A stretch of 64,000 bases of DNA from Bradyrhizobium sp. 190 (GCF_023073415.1 NZ_JADPJL010000068.1:310001-374000); one strand, 5' to 3'. Counted from the first letter of the stretch, positions 1 to 9,360 are shown. The notes: a model not told the origin generated them from the sequence alone. Translations and numbers: made by a program.

Positions 1-23
1 GTGAATCCACGGGAAACTGTGAC

Positions 24-842
24 TTATTCGCCACCCCCGAGCAAAGATCCGTGAAGTTTGGCACTGCGCAAAAGGGCGAGAAAGATCGCAAAGGAGGCAA
101 CGAACAGCACCGCGTTGATGCCAAGCGACCAGACCATCAGGTCGGCCCTGAAGACGCGATCGATCAAGAGCGCGCGCATGCCCTCGAACACATAGGTCGG
201 CGGCAGCGTCCAGGCGATATATTGCAGCCAGGTAGGTAGCACCTCGACCGGATAATAGATGCAGGCGAGCGGCATCAGGCCGAACATCATCGTCCAAACG
301 ATGCTCTCGGCCCCTAACCCGTTGCGCAGCACCAGGCCGGACACGAAAATTCCGACCGACCAGCTCGTGAAGATCAGGTTGCAGAAGAACGCGATCAGCG
401 GCAGGCCGATCGCGAAAAAATTGAAATCGAAGAAGAACAGCGCCAGCAGCGTCATCGGGATCACGCCGATCGCAAGCCTGATCAGGCTCATGATCATCAG
501 CGAGATCAGGAATTCGATCGGCTTCAACGGGCTCATCATCAGATTGCCGAGGTTGCGCGCCCACATCTCCTCGAGGAACGAGATCGAAAAGCCGAGCTGG
601 CCGCGGAACAGGATGTCCCACAGGATCACCGCGCCGATCAGCGTGCCGCCGGCACGCGCAAAGAAATTATCGTTCTGCGAAATGTAGTTCTGCAGAAAGC
701 CCCAGGTGATGATCTGCAGCGCCGGCCAGTAGATCAGCTCCAACAGCCGCGGCCAGGACGACATCAGGAGATACCAGTAGCGCAGCACCATCGCCTGGAT
801 ACGGTGCCAGGAAATGCCGCGATGGACTGTGATCTCGCTCAC
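24..842 (-). CDS. ABC-2 type transporter permease
   Basis: This is an integral membrane subunit of an ABC exporter, 272 aa, with about six hydrophobic segments typical of the ABC-2 permease fold (for example around residues 20-50, 105-135, 140-170 and 235-260). The start is a GTG whose bases overlap the TGA of the upstream ATPase gene by 4 nt (GTGA), so the two are almost certainly translationally coupled and form one transporter. The substrate cannot be read from the sequence. Drug, polysaccharide or lipid export are all possible for this family. Confidence 0.88.
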   Translation of the reverse strand: MSEITVHRGISWHRIQAMVLRYWYLLMSSWPRLLELIYWPALQIITWGFLQNYISQNDNFFARAGGTLIGAVILWDILFRGQLGFSISFLEEMWARNLGNLMMSPLKPIEFLISLMIMSLIRLAIGVIPMTLLALFFFDFNFFAIGLPLIAFFCNLIFTSWSVGIFVSGLVLRNGLGAESIVWTMMFGLMPLACIYYPVEVLPTWLQYIAWTLPPTYVFEGMRALLIDRVFRADLMVWSLGINAVLFVASFAIFLALLRSAKLHGSLLGGGE

Positions 843-1636
843 GACGATGTCCCCTCCGCTACCCGTCCGCGCGCGACATCGAGGAACACTTCTTCCAGCG
901 TGTTCCGGTTGTAGCGCGCCATGATCTGGTCGGGACTGTCGTCATCCTCGATGCGGCCGCGCTTCATGAAAATGACGCGGTCGCACAGCCGCTCCACTTC
1001 CAGCATGTTGTGCGAAGCCAGCAGGATGGTGGCGTCATGGGTCTTGCGGAAATCCTGCAAATGCTGCCGCACCCAGTCGGCGGTATCGGGATCGAGCGAG
1101 GCCGTCGGCTCGTCGAGCAACAGCAGCTCCGGCTGGTTGATCAGCGCCTTCGCCAGCGCAACGCGGGTCTTCTGCCCGGCCGAGAGTTTTCCGTTGGCGC
1201 GATCAAGAAAATCCTTGAGATCGAGGTCGGATGCGAGCTGTTCGATGCGCTCGGCGAGATTCTTCACCGCATAGAGCCGGCCGAAGATGCTGAGGTTCTG
1301 CCGCACCGTGAGCCGCATCGGCATGTCGACATAGGGGCTCTCGAAATTCATCCGGCCGAGCACCTCGGCGCTTTGCTCCGGCATCGCATGACCGAGCACC
1401 TGGACGCGCCCCGAGGTCGGCAGCACCAGCCCCATGATCATCGCGATCGTCGTGGTCTTGCCGGCGCCGTTGCCGCCGAGCAGGCCGGTGATGCTGCCCC
1501 GCGCGATCCGGAACGACACGTCATCCACCGCGCGGGTGGTCTTGTAGAGTTTTATGAGATGCGCAACGTCGATCGCGGCGGAGCTTTCCGGCCCCGCCGC
1601 GGGCGACTGTGCTGGCGTGGCGTCGCTGTTGACCAT
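839..1636 (-). CDS. ABC transporter ATP-binding protein
   Basis: This is the ATPase partner of the downstream ABC-2 permease. It has Walker A GGNGAGKTT (about residue 54), signature motif LSAGQKTRV (about 152), Walker B LLLLDEPTASLD (about 171) and the switch His in LLASHNML. The family hydrolyses ATP at the cytoplasmic face to drive export. The 265-aa length fits a single nucleotide-binding domain with a short N-terminal extension. It is divergent from regB, with a 133-bp gap that must hold both promoters. The Shine-Dalgarno before the ATG is weak. Confidence 0.92.
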   Translation of the reverse strand: MVNSDATPAQSPAAGPESSAAIDVAHLIKLYKTTRAVDDVSFRIARGSITGLLGGNGAGKTTTIAMIMGLVLPTSGRVQVLGHAMPEQSAEVLGRMNFESPYVDMPMRLTVRQNLSIFGRLYAVKNLAERIEQLASDLDLKDFLDRANGKLSAGQKTRVALAKALINQPELLLLDEPTASLDPDTADWVRQHLQDFRKTHDATILLASHNMLEVERLCDRVIFMKRGRIEDDDSPDQIMARYNRNTLEEVFLDVARGRVAEGTSS

Positions 1637-1769
1637 TTCGGCCTGTTCATTGGGCCATCAGGGCCGATAGCGCAAGGGTTCGGGGTGCTTGGCGGCGGGC
1701 GGGCCTGCATGCAGGACCGAACGACCGCGCGAATTTGTGATCGCGACCCCGCACGGCTAAACTCCAGCA

Positions 1770-3095
1770 ATGTCCGACGTTGCAGCCTCCGATTTCCGCC
1801 TTCCGTACCGCTATGTCCGTCTCGATACGATCCTCCGGCTGCGCTGGCTGGCTGCGCTCGGCCAGCTCACCGCAATCTTCATCGTGGCGCATGGGCTGGA
1901 ATTCGCCTTTCCCGTCATTGCCTGCGTCGCAATTGTCGGCGTCTCGGCGCTGCTCAATCTCGCGCTGCAAGTTGCCTTCAACCCGATGCAGCGGCTGGAA
2001 CCTGGCTATGCGGCGGCGCTGCTCGCACTCAACATCGTCGAATTGGCCGCGTTGCTGTTCCTGACCGGGGGCTTGCAGAATCCGTTTTCGTTTCTGTTCC
2101 TCGCCCCGGTCCTGATCTCGGCGACGGTGCTGCCGGTCCGGATGACGGCCGGGCTCGGCCTGCTCGCGGTCGCCTGCGCTTCGGCGCTGGTGTTCTTCCA
2201 CCTGCCGCTGCCGTGGGACAGCGACGATCCGCTGGTGCTGCCGCCGATCTATCTGTTCGGGGTCTGGCTCTCGATCGTGCTCGCCATCGGCGTCACCAGT
2301 CTTTATGCGTTCCAGGCGACCGAGGAAGCGCGGAAGCTTTCCGATGCGCTGGCCGCGACCGAGCTGGTGCTGACGCGCGAGCAGCATTTGACCCAGATCG
2401 ACGGCCTTGCGGCTGCCGCTGCGCACGAACTCGGCACGCCGCTCTCGACCATCTTCCTGATTTCGCGGGAGCTGGAAAAGACGGTTGACGGCAACGAGCC
2501 ATTGGCGTCCGATCTGAAAACCCTGCGCGAGCAGGCGCAGCGCTGCCGGGACATCCTGGCCAAGATCACCCAGCTTTCCTCGTCCGGCGCGCCGTTCGAC
2601 CTCATGCCGCTGTCGACGCTGATCGAGGAAACGGTGGCGCCGCACCGCGATTTCGACGTCGCGATCAAGGTGCGGCTAGCTGTCGCAGCCACGCGCGAGC
2701 CGGTCGTCGCCCGGAACCCGGCCATCCTCTACGGCGTCGGCAACATCCTGGAAAATGCCGTCGATTTCGCACGAACGACCGTGGAGGTGAACGCGTGGTG
2801 GAACGCCGATACGGTCGAAATCATCATTTCCGACGACGGCCCCGGCATCGCGCCCGATATGCTGAAACGGATCGGGGAACCCTATTTATCAAGGCGCCGC
2901 AGCGCCGATGAGGCTCATCGCGCACGCGCCGGCCTCGGCCTTGGCGTGTTCATCGCCCGCACACTGTTGGAACGGACGGGCGCCAAGGTTTCGTTTTCCA
3001 ACCGGACCTTTCCCGATCACGGCGCCGTGGTGCAGATCGCCTGGCCGCGCGCCCGTTTCGAGGCCGAGGAAAGTGCTGTAGGCCCAGCGGATTAG
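1770..3095 (+). CDS. regB: RegB/ActS/PrrB-family redox-sensing histidine kinase (RegS in Bradyrhizobium)
   Basis: This is a membrane sensor kinase of the global redox-control system, 441 aa. About six transmembrane segments span residues 25-180. They include the heptapeptide GGLQNPF (100-106), which in RegB is implicated in ubiquinone binding. The H-box HELGTPLSTI places the phosphorylated His at about 219, and the redox-active Cys lies in QRCRDI (about Cys259). The N box (ILENAVDFA), DDGPGIA and GLGLGVFIA motifs complete the ATPase domain. It lies directly upstream of its response regulator. In related bacteria this pair controls respiration, carbon and nitrogen fixation, and denitrification genes in response to oxygen. 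Target genes here are not visible. Confidence 0.95.
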   Translation: MSDVAASDFRLPYRYVRLDTILRLRWLAALGQLTAIFIVAHGLEFAFPVIACVAIVGVSALLNLALQVAFNPMQRLEPGYAAALLALNIVELAALLFLTGGLQNPFSFLFLAPVLISATVLPVRMTAGLGLLAVACASALVFFHLPLPWDSDDPLVLPPIYLFGVWLSIVLAIGVTSLYAFQATEEARKLSDALAATELVLTREQHLTQIDGLAAAAAHELGTPLSTIFLISRELEKTVDGNEPLASDLKTLREQAQRCRDILAKITQLSSSGAPFDLMPLSTLIEETVAPHRDFDVAIKVRLAVAATREPVVARNPAILYGVGNILENAVDFARTTVEVNAWWNADTVEIIISDDGPGIAPDMLKRIGEPYLSRRRSADEAHRARAGLGLGVFIARTLLERTGAKVSFSNRTFPDHGAVVQIAWPRARFEAEESAVGPAD

Positions 3096-3199
3096 GCGAA
3101 AGCGAGCCGATCGACTTTTATGGGCCTTGGCAGTGCAAAACTGCCGCGCCATATGCTCTATATGATGCCCTACATCTGCAACCCCGGGGGAACCCGACT

Positions 3200-3754
3200 T
3201 TGAACGCCATCGCCGAACTGAACGATCTCGCCGACCGCTCGCTGCTGATCGTCGAGGACGACAAGCCGTTTCTCGAGCGCCTGTCGCGCGCGATGGAAAC
3301 CCGCGGCTTCGCGGTAACATCGTGCGACACCGTGTCAGACGGACTGGCGCAGATCAACAAGGCCGCGCCGGCCTTCGCGGTGGTGGACCTGCGGCTCGGC
3401 GACGGCAACGGACTCGACGTGGTGTCGGCGCTGAAGCGCAAGCGCCCCGACGCACGCACCATCGTGCTGACCGGCTACGGCAACATCGCAACCGCCGTCA
3501 CGGCGGTGAAGATGGGCGCGGTGGATTATCTCTCCAAGCCCGCCGATGCCGACGACGTGGTTGCAGCGCTGCTCGCCAGCGGCACCGAGAAATCGGAGCT
3601 GCCGTCAAATCCGATGTCGGCGGATCGCGTGCGCTGGGAACACATCCAGCGCATCTACGAGATGTGCAACCGCAACGTCTCCGAAACCGCCCGGCGACTG
3701 AACATGCACCGCCGCACCCTGCAGCGGATTCTGGCCAAGCGCGCGCCGCGATAG
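3200..3754 (+). CDS. regA: RegA/ActR/PrrA-family redox response regulator (RegR in Bradyrhizobium)
   Basis: This is the 184-aa partner of RegB. The receiver domain has acidic pocket residues in IVEDDK (about 18-22), phospho-acceptor Asp63 in VVDLRLGDG, Thr in VLTGYG and Lys in YLSKPAD. A linker leads to a C-terminal Fis-type helix-turn-helix (NVSETARRLNMHRRTLQRI, about 158-180), which is nearly invariant in this family. The start is a TTG preceded by GGGGGAA. It follows regB after 104 nt on the same strand. A perfect 32-bp palindrome begins 26 nt past the stop codon and may serve as a shared transcript end with mmcB, which points the other way. Confidence 0.95.
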   Translation: MNAIAELNDLADRSLLIVEDDKPFLERLSRAMETRGFAVTSCDTVSDGLAQINKAAPAFAVVDLRLGDGNGLDVVSALKRKRPDARTIVLTGYGNIATAVTAVKMGAVDYLSKPADADDVVAALLASGTEKSELPSNPMSADRVRWEHIQRIYEMCNRNVSETARRLNMHRRTLQRILAKRAPR

Positions 3755-3779
3755 TTTGCGAAGTTTCGTAGCGAAGATT

Positions 3780-3865
3780 GTAGGGTGGGCAAAGCGAAGC
3801 GTGCCCACCATTCAAGGCAATGGTCGCCGAGAGATGGTGGGCACGCTTCGCTTTGCCCACCCTAC
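3780..3865. repeat. Palindromic element, family A copy 1
   Basis: This is an 86-bp element with two perfect 32-nt inverted arms (3780-3811 and 3834-3865; left arm begins GTAGGGTGGGCAAAGCG). It sits between the convergent genes regA and mmcB. The same element recurs at 12373, 38852 and 40728. It could form a long hairpin from either strand. The peptides it would encode are artefacts. Confidence 0.9.
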
Positions 3866-3876
3866 GGCACCGTCTC

Positions 3877-4365
3877 TCAAAACTCCGCGTGGCCCTGCGG
3901 GTCGACCAAGCGGTTGATCCGCTGCGCTGCCGCCATCGCAAAGCGCACGGTCATTGATTTGCGCGTGGCCGCCGGCAGGCGATGCTCGGGGGCTTCGCAA
4001 TGCAGATGGGCGCCATAGGCGTCGGCGATGATCAGGCCGGTATCTTGCGGGAATATCTCGCAAGGCAGATCCTGCGTGAAGGCGAAGAACAGCCGGTCGC
4101 AATGCATCCGGTAGTCCTGCCATTTCTGGTCGGCGCGCAGATCCTCCACCGATGACTTGATCTCGACGATCCAGATCTCGCCCTTTTCGTTCAGCGCCAC
4201 CAGATCGGCGCGCCGGCCCGATGGCAGCGGCAATTCGCTGATGCAGGAGAACCCCAGCGATCGTAACAGCCGCGCGGTGCCGCGTGCGATTGCGAGCGCC
4301 GTCTCCGACTGACGGCGGTCCGGCGCAGGCACGAGGCTGATCTGACGGGCGGGTGATGATTCCAT
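3877..4365 (-). CDS. mmcB: MmcB-family DNA repair protein
   Basis: This is a 162-aa protein of the MmcB (formerly DUF1052) family, which in Caulobacter is linked to mitomycin C resistance. A restriction-endonuclease-like core is visible: E..LP.GRRADLVALN followed by GEIWIVEIKSSVEDLRADQKW, giving the D-(X)n-ExK nuclease-like pattern (Asp about 54, Glu-Ile-Lys about 68-70). It probably acts on damaged DNA in the cytoplasm. It is convergent with regA. Coding strand choice rests on the intact family motifs. The longer overlapping reading frame on the same strand has no recognisable domain. Confidence 0.88.
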   Translation of the reverse strand: MESSPARQISLVPAPDRRQSETALAIARGTARLLRSLGFSCISELPLPSGRRADLVALNEKGEIWIVEIKSSVEDLRADQKWQDYRMHCDRLFFAFTQDLPCEIFPQDTGLIIADAYGAHLHCEAPEHRLPAATRKSMTVRFAMAAAQRINRLVDPQGHAEF

Positions 4366-4520
4366 GGCGTTCGAACCATAACCGATTTCGGACCGTCCAA
4401 CAGGCGGACCAGCGCAACGTCAGCCGCAATTTCGACCCCAGCCCGCCTTTTTCGGCCATCGCCCACCGCGAAGCCGGTGAAACCTGGGTTCCGAGGGGAC
4501 GAAACATCTGGAGGAGATCC

Positions 4521-5642
4521 ATGAAGTCACCCATCACGCTTCGCTCGCTCGCACTCGCTCTCGCCGCCCTTCCCCTGTCCGCCGGCCTGTCACAGGCAAA
4601 CGCAAAACCCGCCGTCGAAGTGGCGTTCGTGCTCGACACCACGGGCTCGATGGGCGGCCTGCTCGAAGGCGCCAAGCGCAAGATCTGGTCGATCGCGACC
4701 GCGATCGTCGATTCCAACCCAGACGCCGACATCCGCATGGGCCTCGTCGCCTATCGCGACATCGGCGACGACTACGTCACCAAGAAGGTCGAACTCACCA
4801 CCGACATCCAGGATCTCTACGCCAATCTTCTGGAACTGAAAGCCCGCGGCGGCGGCGACTGGCCGGAGAGCGTCAATGAGGCGCTCGATGTCGCCGTCAA
4901 CAAGCTGCAATGGACCTCTGGTGGCGACACCAGGCGGATCGTGTTCCTGGTCGGCGACGCGCCGCCGCACATGGATTACGCGCAGGATACCAAATATCCG
5001 CGCACGCTTTCGGTGGCGAAGCAGAGGGACATCATCGTCAACGCGGTGCTGGCCGGCGATGCCCGCGATACCGAGCGGGTGTGGCGCGACATCGCCCAGA
5101 ACGGCAATGGCCGCTTCATCCCGATCCCGCAGGACGGCGGCCAGGTCGTCATCATCGAAACGCCCTACGACGAGGACATCATTATCCTGCAGCGGGAGAT
5201 CAACGGCACCGTGATCCCCTACGGACCGAAACACCTGCAGAAGCGCACTGAGGGCAAGACCAAGCAATTGTCCGAGGTCGCCGCCGCCGCGCCGGCACAG
5301 GCCTCGGAGATGGCGAGCTACCTCAACAAGCGTTCCAAGGTTACGTCCGAAGCCGTCACGGGCGATGGCGATCTCGTCGCCGACGTGACTGCCGGGCGCA
5401 GCAGGCTTTCCGCCATCAAGGACGAAGAGCTGCCCGACAATCTGCGCGCGATGAAGCCCGAAGCGCGCATGGACGAGGTCAACAAGCAGATGGGCCAGCG
5501 CAAGGCGCTCAACGAAAAGTTGGCGGCGCTGGTGGCGAAACGCGACAAATACGTCGCCGACCAGCGCGCCAAGGCGCCGCCGAAAGCGTCGTCGTTCGAC
5601 CGTGTCGTCGAGGATACGCTGAAGGCGCAGATCAAGCGGTGA
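4521..5642 (+). CDS. Exported von Willebrand factor A domain protein
   Basis: This is a 373-aa secreted protein. The ATG is chosen because GGAGGAG lies 5 nt upstream and a clean signal peptide follows (KSPITLRSLALALAALPLSAG...ANA). An upstream in-frame extension lacks both. The VWA domain covers about residues 30-235, with the metal-ion-dependent adhesion motif DTTGSMGG near its start and a further Asp in FLVGDAPPH. The C-terminal third is charged and partly coiled-coil-like (QMGQRKALNEKLAALVAKRDKY). VWA domains bind protein partners through a divalent metal. No chaperone or secretion partner is adjacent, so the role is unknown. Confidence 0.85.
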   Translation: MKSPITLRSLALALAALPLSAGLSQANAKPAVEVAFVLDTTGSMGGLLEGAKRKIWSIATAIVDSNPDADIRMGLVAYRDIGDDYVTKKVELTTDIQDLYANLLELKARGGGDWPESVNEALDVAVNKLQWTSGGDTRRIVFLVGDAPPHMDYAQDTKYPRTLSVAKQRDIIVNAVLAGDARDTERVWRDIAQNGNGRFIPIPQDGGQVVIIETPYDEDIIILQREINGTVIPYGPKHLQKRTEGKTKQLSEVAAAAPAQASEMASYLNKRSKVTSEAVTGDGDLVADVTAGRSRLSAIKDEELPDNLRAMKPEARMDEVNKQMGQRKALNEKLAALVAKRDKYVADQRAKAPPKASSFDRVVEDTLKAQIKR

Positions 5643-5665
5643 GATAGAAGCGCCGTTTGAAGATT

Positions 5666-5795
5666 GTCGTCCCTGCGAACGCAGGGACCCATAACCACCG
5701 ATCGGTGTTGTTACGCCAGGCTGGAGCTACAGCCTTCGCGCAATGCACGCCTGTGGTTGTGGGTCCCGGCTCGCGCTTCGCTTGGCCGGGACGAC
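5666..5795. repeat. Intergenic inverted repeat, family C
   Basis: About 130 bp lying between two convergent genes. The ends pair (GTCGTCCC at the left, GGGACGAC at the right), with a nested arm around ACCCATAACCACCG / TGTGGTTGTGGGTCCC. This is a long imperfect hairpin, seen once in this window. Confidence 0.7.
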
Positions 5796-5800
5796 AGAGA

Positions 5801-6616
5801 TCACGTGTGCCGGCCCATGGCGAGCTGATAGATCGTCACCAGAACCTCGAACAGGATCAGAAGCACAATGATCACTTCGAGCCGCAGCGAGCGCCGGGTG
5901 TCGATGATATCGGTCAACACCTGCGCACTCTCGGCGATCACGGCGAGCTTGCCGTTCAGCGATTCCGCGCGCTCCTTCAGTTCGTACTCGTCTTCCAGCC
6001 GGGCATACAGCCGCTCCAGATGCGGCTTGTCCCAGAGCACGTCGGGCTTTTCTTCCACTTCGACCGGCCCCGACACCCGGTGCCGTACCAGAAGTGCACT
6101 GCCGATGTTTTTCAGGATCGAGCGACGGCTGCCGCGCATACGCCCGCTCTGCGCCAGTTCCCGCGCGACCGGTTCGGTCGTGTCAAAGACACTGGCAACC
6201 TCGCGTTCATGCCGGGCCAGAACGACGCTCTTCGCCAGCGCCTCGCCGATCAGGATCAGCCGGTCGGGCGACAGGCTTTGCAGGCAGATCGGACCGCCCG
6301 GGGAAATCAGGTCCTCCTTCTCCGGGGCCAGCTCGATGATCGCGATTTCCTCGTCACGCCGCGCAAACTTGCCGGTCATGCGGTGGTCCAGGCCGCGAAG
6401 GAACTCCTCCTCTTCCAGCGCATTCAGTCCGATCAGGACCACCACGCCATAGCGGAAGAGTATAGCGACGCCGTTCTCGTTGACGCGAAACGCCAGTGGC
6501 GTTGTTGCCAGCACGTCGCCGCGCTCGAGGCCCGACGTGTTGAGGCGGTCGCTGACGAAAAATGCCCGGGCCGTCGTTCGGATCCCGCCGAGCGGCGATT
6601 TGGAGGCTTGGTCCAT
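5801..6616 (-). CDS. RMD1/DUF155-family membrane-anchored protein
   Basis: This 271-aa protein matches the RMD1 (DUF155) family of predicted membrane-anchored proteins related to yeast Rmd1/Rmd8. Visible features are an N-terminal mixed alpha/beta region with GVAILFRYGVVVLIGL, a central acidic segment, a helical region (YARLEDEYELKERAESLNGKLAVIAESAQVL), and a single C-terminal transmembrane helix (LEVIIVLLILFEVLVTIYQLAM). The biochemical function of bacterial members is unknown. It is convergent with the VWA gene and divergent from the metallo-hydrolase gene. Confidence 0.8.
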   Translation of the reverse strand: MDQASKSPLGGIRTTARAFFVSDRLNTSGLERGDVLATTPLAFRVNENGVAILFRYGVVVLIGLNALEEEEFLRGLDHRMTGKFARRDEEIAIIELAPEKEDLISPGGPICLQSLSPDRLILIGEALAKSVVLARHEREVASVFDTTEPVARELAQSGRMRGSRRSILKNIGSALLVRHRVSGPVEVEEKPDVLWDKPHLERLYARLEDEYELKERAESLNGKLAVIAESAQVLTDIIDTRRSLRLEVIIVLLILFEVLVTIYQLAMGRHT

Positions 6617-6764
6617 GAACTGCGTATCCCCGGTGACGAAATTGCGATCTGACCGGTGCGATATCGGCTTTCGCCACTAAATATCCTGATGTGCAAACCT
6701 ATCACGGAGTGAAACGGACCACATGCCGGTTCCCGCCCGTGTTGACCCCTATTCAGGGTAGAAT

Positions 6765-7463
6765 ATGGTGCCCGCCATGGATGACAAAACCGAGACCCAG
6801 GCCGAGACCCAAGCGAAGGCCGGCGCGATGATCGTGCCGGTGACGCTGTTCGAGCAGAACTGCACCATCATCTGGCACGAGCCTTCGAAGAAAGGCGTGG
6901 TGATCGACCCCGGCGGGGACGTTCCCAAGATTCTGGAGGCGATCAAGCAGACCGGCGTCACGATCGAGAAGATCTGGCTCACCCACGGCCATATCGATCA
7001 TGTCGGCGGCGCGGCTGATTTGCGCGACGCGCTGCAGGTGAAGATCGAGGGCCCGCATATCGCCGACAAGTACCTGCTCGACAATGTCGTGAGCAGCGGC
7101 GAGCGCTTCGGCATGACCGGCGTGCGCGATTTCGGGCCCGACCGCTGGCTCGACGAGGGCGATCAGGTCTCGATCGGCGACTTGACCTTCGACATCCTGC
7201 ACTGCCCCGGCCATTCACCTGGCAGCGTGGTGTTCTTCAACAAGGAATTGCGCTTCGCCCATGTCGGCGACGTGCTGTTCAACGGCTCGGTCGGGCGCAC
7301 GGATCTGCCCGGCGGCAGCCACGCTACGCTGATCAACTCGATCAAGGAAAAGCTATTGCCGCTCGGCGACGACGTCGGCTTCATCTGCGGCCATGGCGCG
7401 GGCTCCAGCATCGGCCAGGAGCGCCTGACCAATCCGTTCCTCACCGGCGAGATCGGAATTTAA
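6765..7463 (+). CDS. MBL-fold metallo-hydrolase, glyoxalase II (GloC/YcbL) type
   Basis: This is a 232-aa single-domain metallo-beta-lactamase-fold enzyme. The zinc-binding motif THGHIDHVGG (about 73-82) is followed by His in HCPGHSPGS, the bridging Asp in HVGDVLF and a C-terminal His in FICGHGAGS. Compact proteins of this kind act as type II glyoxalases hydrolysing S-D-lactoylglutathione or related thioesters in the cytosol. The first ATG is favoured by an AGGG ribosome site 7 nt upstream. An internal ATG at 6777 is possible. The N-terminal KTETQAETQAKA stretch is a low-complexity addition. Confidence 0.88.
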   Translation: MVPAMDDKTETQAETQAKAGAMIVPVTLFEQNCTIIWHEPSKKGVVIDPGGDVPKILEAIKQTGVTIEKIWLTHGHIDHVGGAADLRDALQVKIEGPHIADKYLLDNVVSSGERFGMTGVRDFGPDRWLDEGDQVSIGDLTFDILHCPGHSPGSVVFFNKELRFAHVGDVLFNGSVGRTDLPGGSHATLINSIKEKLLPLGDDVGFICGHGAGSSIGQERLTNPFLTGEIGI

Positions 7464-7491
7464 TTCCGCAAGGGGCTGAAGGCCGGCGCGG

Positions 7492-8703
7492 CTATTTCAT
7501 CAGTCCCGCGGCCGTCAGGGCGCGGGTGATGACGGCGCCGACATCGATCCCACGGCGCTTCGGTTCGCGCGGCGCCGGCTTGGGTTGGCGAACCGGCTTG
7601 TGGACCCTCGACCACAGCGTGGCGGCAAGATCGGACGACTGCAGGGATTCCGTGGCAGCGGATGGAATGATTTTCGACGCCGGCGCCGGCTTGGCCGCTT
7701 CGCTGGCGGGGCTGACGCGATCAGTAAGGCCGAAGAAATCAGCGATGTGATAGGACGAGGAAATTCCCGCCTCGATCAGGAACGCACCTTCCGCACCATA
7801 GCGCTCGTCTTTGCCGGCCAAGCCCAGCGGCGTGCCATGGGCCATGTCTGATATGGTGTAGGACTCGACGACGGTCTGCCCGTCTTCGTTCCACCAGACG
7901 TCGCGCGGGTGGCCGTCGACATCGCCGGTCGACATCGGCGCGGGCGGCAGGCCGTGAACGTCGAGCCATTGCTTGACGATTTCGTTGGCGTTGCCGGGGT
8001 TCACCGTGCGATCGGCGCTGCCGTGCCACACCGACACTTTCGGCCACGGGCCCTTGTGCTTGGAGGCCTTGCGGACGAGATCGCCCAATTTGCCGGCGGG
8101 GCGCGACGTCGACTGCATCATGCCGCCGAGCGCTTCCCGCACATTGCTGGCGATACCGTAGGGGAGACCGGCGATCACGGCGCCGCCCGCGAACACTTCC
8201 GGGTAGGTCGCCAGCATCACCGACGTCATCGCGCCGCCGGCGGAAAGGCCGGTCACATAGATGCGGTGGGGATCGATTTTGTGATCGGCCACCATCCGCG
8301 CGACCATCTGCCGGATCGACGCGGCTTCGCCGCGGCCGCGCGCGACATCGCCCGGATTGAACCAGTTGAAGCAGGTGTTGGCGTTGTTGGAGCCCTGCTG
8401 TTCGGGCATCAGCAACGCAAAGCCATAGCGTTTGGCGAGCGTCGACCAGCCGGTGCCGAAGTCGTAAGCGGCCGCGGTCTGGCCGCAGCCGTGCAGGACG
8501 ACGACGAGCGCGGACGCGCGCGGCAACTGCTCCGGCACATAGGCGAACATTTTGAGCGCGCCGGGATTGGTGCCAAATGCTGGGATTTCGACGAGCGGAC
8601 TCCGTCCCGCCGGTGAAGCGGTTCGGCCATAGATTCCCAGGCCATTGAACCCGTTCAGCTTCGGGAAATGGCGCAAGAATTCGACGTTCTTCGCGAGCGA
8701 CAA
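7492..8703 (-). CDS. PHB depolymerase-family extracellular esterase
   Basis: This is an alpha/beta hydrolase of the poly(3-hydroxybutyrate) depolymerase / feruloyl-esterase-like family, about 403 aa from the TTG chosen here. That start has AGGAG 5 nt upstream and gives an N terminus SLAKNVEFLRHFP. An ATG at 8817 in the same frame would add 38 residues with no ribosome site. The oxyanion region VVVLHGCGQTA, the nucleophile motif GLSAGG, Asp in HGSADRTV and catalytic His in DMAHGTP are all present. The C-terminal 80 residues are Pro/Lys-rich and end in a short DVGAVITRALTAAGLMK tail, possibly polymer- or membrane-associating. Confidence 0.85.
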   Translation of the reverse strand: MSLAKNVEFLRHFPKLNGFNGLGIYGRTASPAGRSPLVEIPAFGTNPGALKMFAYVPEQLPRASALVVVLHGCGQTAAAYDFGTGWSTLAKRYGFALLMPEQQGSNNANTCFNWFNPGDVARGRGEAASIRQMVARMVADHKIDPHRIYVTGLSAGGAMTSVMLATYPEVFAGGAVIAGLPYGIASNVREALGGMMQSTSRPAGKLGDLVRKASKHKGPWPKVSVWHGSADRTVNPGNANEIVKQWLDVHGLPPAPMSTGDVDGHPRDVWWNEDGQTVVESYTISDMAHGTPLGLAGKDERYGAEGAFLIEAGISSSYHIADFFGLTDRVSPASEAAKPAPASKIIPSAATESLQSSDLAATLWSRVHKPVRQPKPAPREPKRRGIDVGAVITRALTAAGLMK

Positions 8704-8841
8704 AATGACTCCTGGGGCGATTGTGTCTGGGCGCTTGTTCTTGATGACGTTACACAGAACAGATAGTTGCTGCACTGCGAAATAAAAAGGCCGTGCGCTG
8801 TCATTCCCCACAATCAAATTTTGGCAGATGACGTTAATTTG

Positions 8842-9175
8842 TCATCCCGTGACGCGTCGCATCCGCGTCAGAAATGCGGCGCAGGCGATGATCGACAGTG
8901 CAAACAGCGCGCACGCGGCAAGCAGCGCCAGCTGGCTCGATTGACTCGATTCGATCGCGAAGAACACCGCGGCGTTCGCAATCTGCGCCGTCGTGCCGTA
9001 GATGCCGGAGGCTGCGCGCCGGCGCTCACGGGCTTCACAGTCGAGAGCACGACGCTCGACAATGGCGCCATGACCAGCCCCTCGCCGTAGCCGAAGATCG
9101 TCAGCATGAGGGCAAGAATCACGCTGTCGTCGGCAAAGGAGACGTGGAAGGTCAGTCTCGAGGCCGCGCAATTCT
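8842..9175 (-). pseudogene. Remnant of an MFS (DHA2-like) multidrug transporter C terminus
   Basis: Two minus-strand frames together read as the C-terminal transmembrane helices of a drug/H+ antiporter. The upstream frame gives SFADDSVILALMLTIFGYGE and SVVLSTVKPVSAGA. After a frameshift near 9020 the reading continues AASGIYGTTAQIANA, then FAIESSQSSQLALL, to a stop at 8842. Intact homologues normally have additional residues between TAQIANAA and VFFA, so a small deletion is also likely. The N-terminal ten or so helices are missing. It is a decayed fragment lying upstream of the flavin monooxygenase gene. Confidence 0.7.
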
Positions 9176-9360
9176 GATGTCACTCGACGACGCGCACCGT
9201 GAGAGAAGAACAAACGCGGGAATTCCGGGCTGCGGCATGCCGCCTGACTTTGCGCGACAACCATGCGCTGGCCGCCCGGCTTCGAGGATTGCCTTGCCCT
9301 TGCCCTCCCCGTAGTTTGGGACCCAAGCAATTCCAAAAACAAAATAAATGAGGAACACGC

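Noticed and set aside
3812..4738. A 308-codon frame overlapping mmcB and the VWA gene
   Set aside because: It has no recognisable domain, starts inside the VWA gene on the other strand and ends inside a palindromic repeat.
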